From positions 496,001-560,000 of the forward strand of contig JAIVFH010000002.1 in the NCBI GenBank assembly GCA_025765595.1: DNA of 64,000 nucleotides. Direction: 5' to 3'. The position numbers were made by a program, and so were the translations under genes. The notes beneath the pieces are model-generated. The model did no database searches. It was not told where the DNA came from and saw only the letters and a list, made by a program, of their open reading frames with translations. The DNA is from Obelidium mucronatum (taxonomy: Eukaryota; Chytridiomycota; Chytridiomycetes; Chytridiales; Chytriomycetaceae). Positions 21,524 through 32,500 of this stretch are shown one piece after another (position 1 is the stretch's first letter; every line of letters starts with the position of its first letter).

Positions 21524-24060
21524 TTACATTCGATCCAACGGCACAATACCCAACGCACGAAGCGCGTTTCCAAGCGTAATACGAGCAGCCTTGAACATGG
21601 CCAACCGAGCCGTCGCAATTTCAACCGGCTGGTTCATGACATACAACTCCTCCAAACAATTGGAAACAGCATGCGACAAACGGAACGCATAGCTCACAAT
21701 CGCACATGGTTCCAATTGAATTCCAACTTCACGAACAACGTCAGGGTACATTGCAATACAGTCCAACAGCGTCAAGGCAACAGGTTCCGTCAATGGCGAC
21801 ATGTCCGCGTTTGCTGAAACCTCGAATCCAGCTTTACGTTCAATAGAACAGAGACGGGTGTGGGCGTATTGCAGGTATGGACCCGTGTCTCCCTCAAAGG
21901 CAAGCATACGATCCCAGTTGAATTCGTAATCCTTGTTTCTACGTGCACCCATGTCTTGAATCATGATTCCAGTGATACCAATCGTGTCGGCAACCTTGTT
22001 TGGGTTCTCGATTTGAGCAAACTTGGCTTCATTCTTTTTCATGACTTCGAGCATGGATTCTTGGACATTGTCCAAAATGTCTTCCAAAAAGACAACGGTT
22101 CCTTTTCGGGTACTCATGTTTCCGTCCTTGGACTTGATCATTCCAAAGTTGACGTGTTGGCATTTTTCGGCCCATGGAACTCCCATCAGTTCAAGAATCT
22201 TGAAGAGTTGCTTGAAATGGAAGTCTTGTTGGGATCCGACAACGTAGACCATATTATCAAACTTGTATTCCTTCTGTCGCTCAACAGCAGCGGCAACATC
22301 ACGACCCAAGTACATCATTCCTCCATCGCGCTTCTCAATGATGGCTACACCGAGCTTGTGTTCGTTCATGTCCACAACTTGGGCTCCTTGGTCCAGTTTC
22401 AAGAGATCCAAGTCCTTCAGCTTTTGAACAACGTTTCGGACGCTTTGGTCTTGTGCGCGGAAATAGGATTCTCCAGAATACAAGTCAAAGGCAACATTGA
22501 CACGGCTATATATATCGCGGTACTTGACGATACTCAAATCGACAAACTTTCGCCACAGAACGAGGGCTTCTTTGTCACCGTCTTCCATTCGAGCAAAGTA
22601 CGCACGCGCATCATCGTGAATGGCGGGGTTTTCGGTCGCATCAGCATTGATTTTAACATATACTTCAAACAAGTGGCGAATAGGGTCTTGAGTCAGTTTT
22701 TCTTCGCTTCCGTACTTTTCGTAACCGACGGCCAATAGACCTGGAGAATTAAGTGGTTGAGCAACAGTGATTCAATAGATATCGGAAAAAAAAGAAACAA
22801 AGTCGTACCGTATTGCTTTCCCCAATCTCCCAAGTAGTTGATGGTAACAGTCGTCCATCCGTTCGCTTGAAGAGTGTTTTCGATAAAGTTTCCAATAATG
22901 GTTGATCGCAAGTGTCCAACATGGAATGGCTTGGCAATGTTGGGACTACTGAACTCGACCAATGAGACTTTTCCGAAACCAGAGCTGTTTTGTCCGAATT
23001 TCAAATCTTGGTTGAGCACTCTGGGGATGAGACGGTCACGAAGCAAGTTTCCATCCACCCAGAACTTCAAAAAGACTCCAGCCGCTTTGATTGTTGGGAT
23101 AGCGGCCGATGCAGTGAACTGCATAAAAAATTGAGCAGAAAATGAGTTGTGGTTGATGGAGATTTGCATTCATGTCTTGATTTACCTTTGCTTGAAGTTC
23201 TTTTGCAATTTCGGCTGGGACACCTGGAAGCTTCAAACGTGGCACGGCAACGCTAAAGTCGCCAGTGCTAGCATCTTTCGGGAATTTGTTTTCGATGCTA
23301 GAATTTGATGGCGAATAAGTTAACTGTGCGATTCTGTGGCGACTGAACGAATCAAAGCGACTCACAGCGAAAACACAAAGTCCTGTTCAAGACCGGTAAT
23401 TGTGGACAGCTCTCGTGCAATTTCGTATCTGTACTCGTCCAGGACGTGTGTTGTGCCCAGCACGCTGTCGACGAGGGCGGCAGCTTCCTTGAGTTTCGGC
23501 TCAGCGGCTTCCAGGGCGTGGACCCACTTTGCGGCGACCGCATTCTCGGGGTGCTGGCGCGCCAGATCCCACACGGCGAGGTCGGCGAGCGACAGCGGCG
23601 GGGCGCCGGCGCCGGTCGCCGACGGCACGGCCAGGCCGGCCTTGCGCGGGTCGGCGAGGGCGGCGAGCAGCGCGTCGGCCTGGGCGGGGCAGGCGGCGGC
23701 GGCGCGCGCCTGGTCGAGCACGGCGTCGATGCGGGCCTGGCGGTCGAGCGGCAGCGCGGCAAACAGGCGCGGGCTGAGCGTGCGCGCCACGAAGCGCGCG
23801 ACGCAGCTCTTGCCGGCGAGCACGACGCGCGGCGCGCCCGACGGCGGCGCGCCAAAGACGTGGAAGCCCGCGGGGACCACGAGCTGCGCGTGCGCCGCAA
23901 ACAGGTCGCGCTGCAGCCCGAGCCGCAGCTGGCACGCGCGCGGCGTCGGCGCAAGCACGAACGCCGCCACTTCGGCGTACGCCGGGCTGCGCGGCGAGAA
24001 GGCGAGGCACAGCGCGTTCTTGTGTTGGGCGAGCAGCATGTCGTTGTTGGGTGATGTCAT
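21524..24060 (-). CDS. RRS1: cytosolic arginyl-tRNA synthetase
   Basis: Four exons, complement of 21524-22740, 22809-23118, 23186-23297 and 23366-24060, about 777 aa. A ~230-aa N-terminal appendix (GC-rich exon 1, Ala-rich, GST-C-like helices) precedes the Add1 domain (IPTIKAAGVFLKFWVD) and the class I core. The core has the HIGH box FHVGHLRST, YLGDWGKQYG, and MSTRKGTVVFLEDI in place of KMSKS. The anticodon-binding domain ends AITLGNALRALGIVPLDRM with the conserved terminal Met. It charges tRNA-Arg. The start ATG 24060 is 55 bp from the divergent CPSF30 ATG. The 3' end has been copied three times into the downstream flank. Confidence 0.95.
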
Positions 24061-24115
24061 CTGCTTTTTGTTTATTGCAAAAGAAAAAGAAAAATCAAGC
24101 AATCAACCTACAGCA
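24061..24115. promoter_or_regulatory. 55-bp divergent intergenic region between RRS1 and CPSF30/YTH1
   Basis: Only 55 bases separate the two start codons. The segment is A-rich on the + strand (AAAAGAAAAAGAAAAATCAAG), has no TATA box, and lies beside strongly GC-rich coding sequence on the RRS1 side. Transcription of each gene probably starts within this segment or inside the partner's first exon. Confidence 0.6.
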
Positions 24116-25294
24116 ATGCCCGACGTCTTCTCGTTCGCCGACGCCCTCGGCCTGCGCACTGTCTCGCTCGCCGCAAACGCACAGGGCGTCCTCAACTCTG
24201 CCGCTGTCGTCGAAGACGCGCCGCTGCCGTTCCCCGTCTTTGACTACGAGGCGCACGTGAAAGCCACGCTGGCCTTCGACCTCGATCCGCAAAAGAAGAG
24301 CGGCGGCGAAGGCGTGTGTCGCTTCTTCCTGAAGGGCTTCTGCGCAAAGGGCCAGATGTGTCCGTACAAGCACGTATCGCAAGCAACACTGAACGCGAAC
24401 GCAAGCAAAGCTGGCGTCGTCTGCAAACACTATCTGCGTGGTCTCTGTAAAAAGGGCGATCTATGTGAATTCCTGTGAGGATCAGATGCGCTGTACTGCT
24501 GAATTCAGCGATTTTTTTCAACTCATCAATCTCTATCGATTCAAACGACAGTCACGAATATAACCTCAAAAAGATGCCGGAATGTTGGTTCTTTTCCAAA
24601 TTTCAATCATGCACGAACCCGGAATGTCAATATCTCCATATTGATCCAAACTCAAAAGTCAAAGAATGTCCTTGGTATGCGCGCGGCTTCTGCAAACACG
24701 GTCAGTGCTGGAAGAAAGTGAATGGATCGAAAATGAAAAACTCAAAAATCTCTGTTTTTCAGGTCCGAAATGTCGTAATAAGCATGTTCGTCAGGCAGTA
24801 TGCCAAAACTATGTCACTGGATTCTGTCCTAAAGGGCCGGAATGTCCATTTGGTCATCCAAAGTTTGAATTACCGAATCTCAATGAAGACGCCAGTGGTA
24901 ATCCCCAACCTGGGGGTTGGAATCCTGGCTTTAAAAAAGATGTCATGTGCTACAAGGTATTTACCGGATTTTTCAGAAAGGAAAAACTTGATTTATTTAC
25001 TTATTCTTATTTGGTACAAGTGTAAACAACAAGGGCACATTGCGGTACACTGTCCGAATGAGCAAGTTTCTATGCCCAATGCGACAGGCGGTGGCTTCAA
25101 AAAAGACTTTTCGCAAGTCAAATGCTATAACGTTTGTTATTTCCTCGTTTTCTGGGCCTTTGCATATATTGACCTGATCTCTTCACAACGTTTCTTCATA
25201 GTGTCAAGGTTTTGGCCATTTTGCAAACTTTTGTCCAAAAGGTGGACAAAATCAAGGAAACAGATTTCGTCCGCCTAATAATGGCGGATTTTAA
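24116..25294 (+). CDS. YTH1: CPSF30/Yth1 cleavage-polyadenylation zinc-finger factor
   Basis: Five exons (24116-24474, 24552-24700, 24763-24956, 25021-25131, 25202-25294), about 301 aa. Five CCCH fingers: CRFFLKGFCAKGQMCPYKH, CKHYLRGLCKKGDLCEFLH, CWFFSKFQSCTNPECQYLH, CPWYARGFCKHGPKCRNKH and CQNYVTGFCPKGPECPFGH. Two CCHC knuckles follow: CYKCKQQGHIAVHC and CYNCQGFGHFANFC. This architecture is that of animal CPSF4, while yeast Yth1 lacks the knuckles. The protein recognises the AAUAAA signal within CPSF. All four introns fall inside or beside finger codons and preserve the Cys/His spacing, which supports the splice choices. Confidence 0.95.
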
Positions 25295-25391
25295 GCTTGT
25301 GGGGGGTTTAAAAAAAAAAAGCTTTATATAAATAACATTTTTGAACACTGTAAAAAAAAAAGCCTTATTCAATAACAAATTGATCTGATTA

Positions 25392-25730
25392 TTAATCTTC
25401 TGTTTCTTCTTGAGTCAATTCAACCAAAAGCGCCGATGACAACTCATGCGCCATATTCAACAGCTCAGATATAGTTGCTTGCTCACTTTCTTCCACTGTT
25501 GAATCCAATTCTGTCACACTGCAGTTAACAATGTACGCGTTGATTCCAACCAACTGGTTTTTGATTTCCTAGGAGTAACGTTCAGTTCAGAAGAAGAGTG
25601 AAAGCAAAACAAAATAAACAAATTTTTGCGAATACTTGAACTCCTTGAATCGTTAATCGACTTTCTCGAAGGAGATGGACAATCGCGTATAACGTGTTTT
25701 CAACTTGCTCTGCCCTGCTCACCTCTCGAA
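25392..25730 (-). pseudogene. 5'-truncated paralog of the small coiled-coil protein at 25894-26360
   Basis: Two exons are readable. 25636 to about 25730 reads SRAEQVENTLYAIVHLLRES and on to TIQGVQ, and 25392-25568 reads EIKNQLVGINAYIVNC to HELSSALLVELTQEETED. They mirror WTRAQKVEDRLRDILADL...LEDVQ, DIKEQLCQIDELIVD and HELSSQLQEELCDD of the neighbour, with the intron at the same place. The neighbour's second intron is absent here. Upstream the frame runs into a poly-C/CA tract with no ATG, so the start appears lost. Confidence 0.6.
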
Positions 25731-25768
25731 AAAAAAAACGTGGGTTTGTCCGATAAAGTTGATTGGAG

Positions 25769-25778
25769 CCCCCCCCCC

Positions 25779-25809
<31 letters not shown>

Positions 25810-25810
25810 A
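25769..25810. repeat. poly-C (27 nt) followed by (CA)n microsatellite
   Basis: A run of 27 C residues (25769-25795) is directly followed by ACACAC to about 25810. It sits where the 5' exon of the truncated coiled-coil paralog would be expected. Such a tract is prone to length change and sequencing error. Confidence 0.9.
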
Positions 25811-25893
25811 GCACTTTTATAATTCTACATCCACGATATCGTAGAGAGTAGATTGATGATTGTATGATATTGAACTCTTTATTACCAATTTAT

Positions 25894-26360
25894 TTAGTCA
25901 TCGCAAAGCTCTTCCTGTAACTGCGAAGATAGTTCATGGCATTCTTCCAATAGCTCTGCGATCCTAGCCTGTAGTTTTTTTTTTCCTTAGTTCCAATTAC
26001 ATTCCAGTGTTCTATGGTTTTTGACGATTACCTGGCCGGGTGCAATGGACCCATCTCTTTCATGAACAGCTGCGTCAACAATCAATTCATCGATTTGACA
26101 TAACTGCTCCTTGATATCCTACATTGTAACGATTGTATGCAAATACTTTTAGTTACACCAACTAACAAAAGAGAAAAGAAAGGGATGTTCCAAGAATCTC
26201 CTATTACTAGGTTTTTTTTTGTCATTGGTACCTGTACATCCTCCAGCGTCATTCTGCACTCTTTCAAATCAGCAAGGATATCTCGTAATCGATCCTCTAC
26301 TTTTTGAGCACGCGTCCAATTGTCTTTGGTTGCTGTTCGAGGTCTGTTTGAACGTCCCAT
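25894..26360 (-). CDS. small coiled-coil protein of unknown function
   Basis: Three exons, complement of 25894-25968, 26032-26118 and 26232-26360, 96 aa, beginning MGRSNRPRTATKDNWTRAQK. The body is two predicted helices, VEDRLRDILADLKECRMTLE and ARIAELLEECHELSSQLQ, with an acidic end. Size and helical pattern resemble small subunits of complexes such as Mediator or BLOC, but I see no diagnostic motif. A decayed tandem paralog lies immediately downstream. The ATG is 87 bp past the CSTF2 stop on the same strand. Confidence 0.6.
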
Positions 26361-26447
26361 GATTATTAATCTATTTATAGAATATTTCTCTTTGCCAAAA
26401 CACTCTTTTTTTCTTTTATTAGAGTTCTTTTTGCTTTTTTTTTTACT

Positions 26448-27797
26448 TTATAGACCCAGTTGCGCACGCTTTAAAAAAAGGGGGAGAATTGTGAGTTTTA
26501 ATGACATCAAATTTTTTTTTGAGGAATTCTTACCAATTGAATCACACCAGCTCGTTGGTCCAACGGTAAGGCCTGGATTTGTTCTGGTGTCATGCTTAGC
26601 ACTTGCATCAAAAGCTTTGTGTTTTTTTTTTAAAAAAAGATATGTTTAACTTTCGGAAAAATATAGTGGAAGAGAAATACGCACCTGTTGTTGTTCTGCA
26701 TCAACCAAACCGGCAGCAGCGACTGCTTGCATAGGAGCAGCAGCAGCAGCCGGCACGATTTGTGGAAATCCAACTCCCATGACTCCAGTATTTTGAACTA
26801 CAGGCGGCATGGGTGTTGGAACAACAGGCTGACCCGCCGGGGATTGTCCCATTTTCTATTGTTTTTTTTTCCATTTGTACAATGAGTATCATTTTTTTCG
26901 AAGTAGGAAGGGACAGATTTAAAATACCTGCAGGATACTCGCATCAATCACATTCATTGCAATCATTGCTTGAAAAATTGCGTACGTTAATTGAGGATTC
27001 GCGGATAGAAGGGAATGCACTTGGTCCGGTGCATTCACAGCCATAAGCTTTTTTTTTTTTTTTGGAATCACTTACACAACAAAAAACAACCCAAAGAAAA
27101 AAACCGTACCTTCAATTGAGCCATTGCATCCAAGAGCTGATGCGATGGAATAGTTTCCAATGCTTTTGTGATTGCATCCGTGGATGATCCAGTTGAAATC
27201 ACGGGTTGTGGTGCATATGTTGAAGATTGAGCTGGAGCAGATTGCTTCCGCTAAGGATGATGGAACCATAAATATTTGTCCAATTACTTTCCTCGGTTTC
27301 ACAACAATAATTTTACATCGTCGTATCGGCTGGGCGGTTCGTCCTTTGTATCGCTCTCGGCAAAATCAATTCTCAGTTGTCGACCACCAATGTCAAAGTT
27401 ATTCAAGTTGCGTACAGCACTAGCAGCGATTTCGCTATCTGCAAAAGATGCGGGAACAGAAAGATTGGAATGAGGTTTTTTTTTCAGTAGAGTCAAAGCT
27501 GAGAACCTTGGAATGTACAGAACCCAAAGCCTTTCGCTTTTCCAGTATCTTTGTCGAATACAAGACGGAATTGAACGACGGGGCCAACTTCAGTGAATAT
27601 TTCAATCAATTGCTGTTCTGTGACATCGTCTGCAAATGGAGTTACTACTCTCAACGCCTTATGGCTCCAGTTCGCACAAACAAATCTCACATGGAATATT
27701 TCCGACTAAATCAGAAGGATGCATTCGTGTTAGTGTGGTGCGAAAGTGCGAAGAACCGGCCCATACCAAAAACAACCCGAGATGAAGATGCAGCCAT
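26448..27797 (-). CDS. RNA15: cleavage stimulation factor subunit 2 / Rna15
   Basis: Nine exons, complement of 26448-26468, 26534-26614, 26685-26855, 26928-27047, 27110-27250, 27317-27438, 27507-27629, 27691-27705 and 27767-27797, about 274 aa. The N-terminal RRM has RNP2 VVFVGNIPY, rebuilt across a 31-nt and a 15-nt exon, and RNP1 [11 protein letters not shown]. The hinge is [18 protein letters not shown]. The C-terminal helical domain is [33 protein letters not shown]. The protein binds the U/GU-rich downstream element during mRNA 3' processing. A CACTAAC branch site precedes the acceptor of the 15-nt exon. Naive ORF calling would miss the start. Confidence 0.92.
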
Positions 27798-27868
27798 TTA
27801 TCAAGTATTTTTTTTAATAACCAGATTAAATGTAGGTAAATCAATATGTAATAAATATAATTTATCAT

Positions 27869-28536
27869 TTATTTTTCACAAACGAGAGTGACTGTCAGAA
27901 CTCGAGTTGACAAGTCAAACTGCGCTCCCACTTCCTCCAACACAACGTTGTGGTTCAATTCAATCTCAAGTGGTTTATACAAGGACGCAGCGGTTTTGCC
28001 AGCAGGCGTGACAATCAATTTCCTTGCTTCAACATCCAAGTGTAGATTTCCCTTGATGGTCGCCTGATTCCAAAAAAACAGGTTCATCAATGACTAACGC
28101 CAACCAAAGTTGCAAAAGTCTTACCAATTTCGGTAAAGATACTCTAGCCACCAAAAACTCTGGTTTTCCAGCAGGTGGTTCAGCAAATACTTCGTGGTGC
28201 GGTAACACTGCATTAACAAAGTCTGTACTCTGAGTTTGCGCAAGCTTAGAGACATCCGGGTTCACAGATTTCGGAGGAGCAATAGTTTTGGGGATTTCAG
28301 TAATAATTGATTTTGATTGTTTTCGAATCGTGTGTAGTGAAATTTCCCCCTTTGACTTGAGCTTTGGGAATGACACGTCACGCGATAATGTGAGTTCGTG
28401 TTTTGATTCAATCCATTCGCAGCACAGGGTGACCATAAATGCGTGGAATGATGCGTCTTTCGTGCAATGCTCGAATGGAGTTGTGTTGCAGGCAGCGTCA
28501 AACACAAGGCAGAGCTTTCCGGCTCAACAACAACAA

Positions 28537-28575
<39 letters not shown>

Positions 28576-29370
28576 TAGCAAACCAAAAGAGAAAATTCGC
28601 TGTTAAATCTTACATTTGTCTTTATCGGTTCTGGGTGCAGACAGACTCAATGGAACTTTGAAGCTAACATTATCGCTTTCAAGCATTGCACGCGCTACTT
28701 CCTACCAGCCGATTTCAAGGTTACAAAATCCTTAAATTTAACGTTTTGGGCAAAGTTCATTGGTTGCAAACCTCATAATCCATCGTTGGTGGGGGAGGAA
28801 TATCGGCAGAATGACATAAGTTGATAAAGACCTTCATTCCTAATATACAAGAAACATAATCGAGAAATAAGAATGAATTTGTGAGAAGCATGAATGCAAA
28901 CCCAACCTTCCGGATAGTCCTCTTTACGTTCAGCCAAGTGTGTTTTGATGACCAAACCAGCCTTTGGGCGAATCTGCATCATCGGCTCCTGAGGAGCGCC
29001 TCCCTCCTTCTTTCCAGCAGACAAAGCAGCTAGAACTGAAGCCATTGCAGCCGGGTCTATTCGTAAGGTTTTTTAGCAGCTCGCCCCTCCTCAAAACCAT
29101 AGCTCTGAATTCACCAGCATCCTCAGGAAAAGGCAAATTCTTTGCCGCGCCTCCTTTTTCAGTAGCTTCAATTGCACTTTGCAGAAGCGCCGCTGCTTGG
29201 GGATTCTTTGCCATCGCTTCAAGAAACGCAGCAAACTCCTCATCGCCTTCGACACCCTCAGCCCCCTCGGCTGACTCGGACGAGTTCGATGCGCTGACAT
29301 TAGACCCCGAGAGCATTCGGGAAATCAAGTCTGAGTTGTCATTGTTAAGAGAGTCCGTTGTGGGAGCCAT
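27869..29370 (-). CDS. PIH1-domain protein (PIH1D1/Nop17 family)
   Basis: Six exons, complement of 27869-28063, 28125-28522, 28614-28701, 28772-28839, 28907-29056 and 29115-29370, about 384 aa. After an acidic N-terminus comes the PIH1 core: MMQIRPKAGLVIKTHL, YPEGMKVFINLCHSADIPPP, VPLSLSAPRTDKDK, GKLCLVFDAACNTTPF, FVTLCCEW-like FMVTLCCEWIESKHELTLSR and FPKLKSKG. The C-terminal ~65 residues form a CS-like beta domain. PIH1 proteins are R2TP/HSP90 adaptors. Paralogs assemble axonemal dynein, so a role in dynein pre-assembly or snoRNP assembly is possible. Intron 4 contains a 36-nt poly-T on the sense strand. Confidence 0.88.
28538..28573. repeat. 36-nt poly-A (poly-T on the sense strand of a PIH1 intron)
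   Basis: Uninterrupted A tract on the + strand, inside intron 28523-28613 of the PIH1 gene, just upstream of GTTGTTGTTGTTGAG on the sense strand. It acts as, or extends, the polypyrimidine tract. Confidence 0.9.
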
Positions 29371-29548
29371 GAAAGATTATTCACAACTTTTTTTTTATAA
29401 CCTTTTGATGTAGTCAAATCTTTTTCAAGTTTCTGTATTTATTATAACATTGCAATAGATTTATCCAATTATGGTGTAAAGAGCAATTTTTGTTTCGTTC
29501 TGGAAAACAATGAAGGGCGGTTTTTTCTTTCTTTATTCTTCTTGAGCA

Positions 29549-32500
29549 ATGTCGTCGTTAGAGGGCACAGACGACCACCACAAGGGTAACACGATCGCGA
29601 TTTCTTTGTTATAATCATATAGTGATCATCTCCAAATATAAAACATAGTCGTCGAGAAGCTACAAACAGAGAAACTTGCCCTGGAAAAGGAACTCAAAAA
29701 GAAAAATGATCTCATCGCGCTCACGAAGGATAAGCAAGCAGTTCAACAGCTTATTGATGAAAACGCAAAGATGAAACAGGAGATGGAGGTGCTGGAGATG
29801 TTCAAGACTCAAAACGTCGCGTTGAAAGATCATATGCACCAGATCGCAGCTAGCAGTGATGAGCAACGGGTTAAACTGGCTCACTTGACTAAAGAAAATA
29901 TCGAGTTGAAATCAAAGTTGCCCCAGACTGATCTTGGCGGCTCTGTGGCGGCACCTGCGGCAGAGAATCCTATGGACCCAATAATCAAAGGATTTGAGAC
30001 CACAATCAACGATCTGAGATCCGAAAACTTGAGATTGGAAGAAGCTTTGAAAAAGTCCCAAGATGAACTTGCTGAGGAAAAGAAGAAAGTCGCTGACTCA
30101 ATTGCGAAATCTGCAACGCCACAACCAGCGACCACGGCTGGTACTTCTGCGACATCTGCAGCTGCAATTACATCTAAATTATGGTGGGGCAGCACTGCAT
30201 CGAAACCGACAACCCCGACTCCATCCGCCCAACCTGCTCCTAGTTCCGCCTCCACGACCCACCTACCAGTAGACACTTCCAAACTGGAGGAGCAATTGAA
30301 AACTGCCAACGCGGAAATAGATAAACTGAAGTCGCAAATCTCAACATTGGAATCAAACCATAAACCATCCGCTAACGCCACTGACTCCAATTCAATCACG
30401 GCAAGTGTATTTGAAGAAGCAAAGAAAGATCATGTGAAACTTGTTGAAGGCCTCCAAGCTGAAATCCAAACTCTGAAAACACAACTCCAACAAGCGCGTG
30501 AAACTTCAGCTGAGAACCACAACCTCGTCAGCAACATTGAAAAATCCCTTCATGAGGCGAAAGAAGCATTGGAAAAGTCAAAAGAGGAGGCTAAACTGAC
30601 CAAACAACAACTAGCGGAGAGCGAAACCATCGTGAAAAATGCCAAAGATTTGGATACCCAATTGCAAACGGTCACCTCTCAGTTGAAAGAAATTTCACAA
30701 ACTTTGGAAGAGGCGAAAGGTAATTTCACTGTTTTTTTTTTCCAACTTCATTGTCAACAAACCAACTATTTGCAGCTGAAGTGGCCAAATCCAACGCCAA
30801 AATTGCAGAAGAGTCCAAAAACAGCACTACATTGGCAGCTAAGGCTGCAGAGCTCGAAAAGTCTCTTGCGTCCGGACAATTACAGATTACAACACTCTCT
30901 TCCAGTCTGAAAGAGCAAGGTGAAAGGATCCAGGCTCTTACAATCGAAGCCAATGCCCAAAAGTCTAGCCATGAAAAATCTCTTCAGTCCCTTCAGTCTG
31001 AAAAAGACTCACTGGTCTCTACATATGAAGGGAAAATCCGGACGTTGCAAGAAACAGTTGCAAAAAAGAGTATAGAATTGCAAGCACTACAAGCGAAAAC
31101 TGCAAATTCTGAGGGATCACCCGAAGGCGAATCAAATGCAACAGCAGCTCCCGGTTTCGATTTCCTGGCTTCTCCGGAATTTGAAAGCCTAAAGAGTGGC
31201 TACGAAAACGACAAGAAGATTTCTCTTGACAGAATCGCATCATTGGAAATCAAGATTTCTTCTCAAATTGCAGAACTCGAAGATTGCAGAAAGTCCATGT
31301 GTGAGAAAGAGGCAGAGATTGACACTCTGAAGCGAAACAGCGCTGATCAAGCAACACAATTGTCCTCGCAGCTTCGCGATAAGGAAACAGAGGTTGAGCA
31401 ATTGAAAGCTAAATGTAATGCTCTTCAAGATCAAATCGATCAAGTTTCAAAGAAGTTGTCAGAGTCAAGCCAAGTCTCTGCCGGACTGGAGGGAAAGCTA
31501 CAGGAAGCGAAAGCAGTTTTAAGCAAAGAACACGCAGACGCCCTCAAAAAGAGGGAAGCCGAGATCGATGCCGCTCACAATAAGGAAACTAATGCACTTC
31601 GTGACGAATACAAGAAGGAAAAGTCCGCGTTAGAAGAAAAAGCGAAAAAAGAGAAGGCTTCATTGGAGGAAAAGTTCAAACAAGAAAAAGCGTCTCTCGA
31701 AGCTTCAAGTGCACAGTCTGTAAAAGAACTAGAGCAATTACGCAAAGAACTCTCTGATTTCAAGGACAATGCATCCAAGGGATCAAAGACATCCGAAGCT
31801 CAAATAAAGGCGCTTGAAGAAAGGCACAAAAAGGAGCTGAACGAATTGGCTGAGACTTCCAAGAGAAGCTTAACGGACCTTGAGGCTAGGCTCAAGAAAG
31901 AGCTCACTGAAGCAGTGAAAGTTGCCGAAGAAAAGAAAAAGAAGGAGGTCGAAGATAAAATGACCAAGGAAAGACACGATGTGGAGGAAAAATTGCATAA
32001 GGAAAAGTCTGCATCAGACGAAAAGCACCAAAAAGAAAAGAGCGAGTCCGAAGAACGGTTCAAGAAGGAAAAGTCAAAGATTCAAAGTGATTTGGACTCA
32101 GCGAAAGCCGAAGTAGATAAACTGAAGAAGGATGTCGCCAATCAGGAATCCCAAAAGGCCGAACAGGCCAAGAAGTTTGAGAAGGAGCTATTTTCGAGAA
32201 ACGATGACATTGGAAAATATACGTCCAAAATCAAAGCCATCGAATCCGAGTTCGAAAGTTTCAAGGGAGATGCTGCCAAATCAGCTGCAGAATTGAATGA
32301 CAAAGTTTCACTTGCAAACACAGCAATTGAAAAACTCAATGAAGAGCTTGTGTTAGAAAAGTCGAAGTATTCGCTGCTGCAGAGCGAGCTTAAATCAACG
32401 CAAGACAAATTGAACACGATTCAAACAAAAATGGATGTTGTCACAGCAGAACTGGAAGTTTCCAGATCTTCATCTGACCGATTGTCAAAAATGAATGGTG

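Noticed and set aside
21860..22738. 292-aa + strand ORF
   Set aside because: Exactly opposite the conserved RRS1 catalytic exon; no family resemblance of its own.
23446..24054. 202-aa + strand ORF opposite RRS1 exon 1
   Set aside because: Antisense shadow of a GC-rich coding exon; RRS1 reads as a complete enzyme on the other strand. The same applies to antisense ORFs at 14476-15099, 42940-43449 and 55026-55618.
26529..26580. tRNA-like string (GTTGGTCCAACGGTAAGG)
   Set aside because: It lies inside RNA15 exon 8 coding sequence and does not fold into a cloverleaf by eye.
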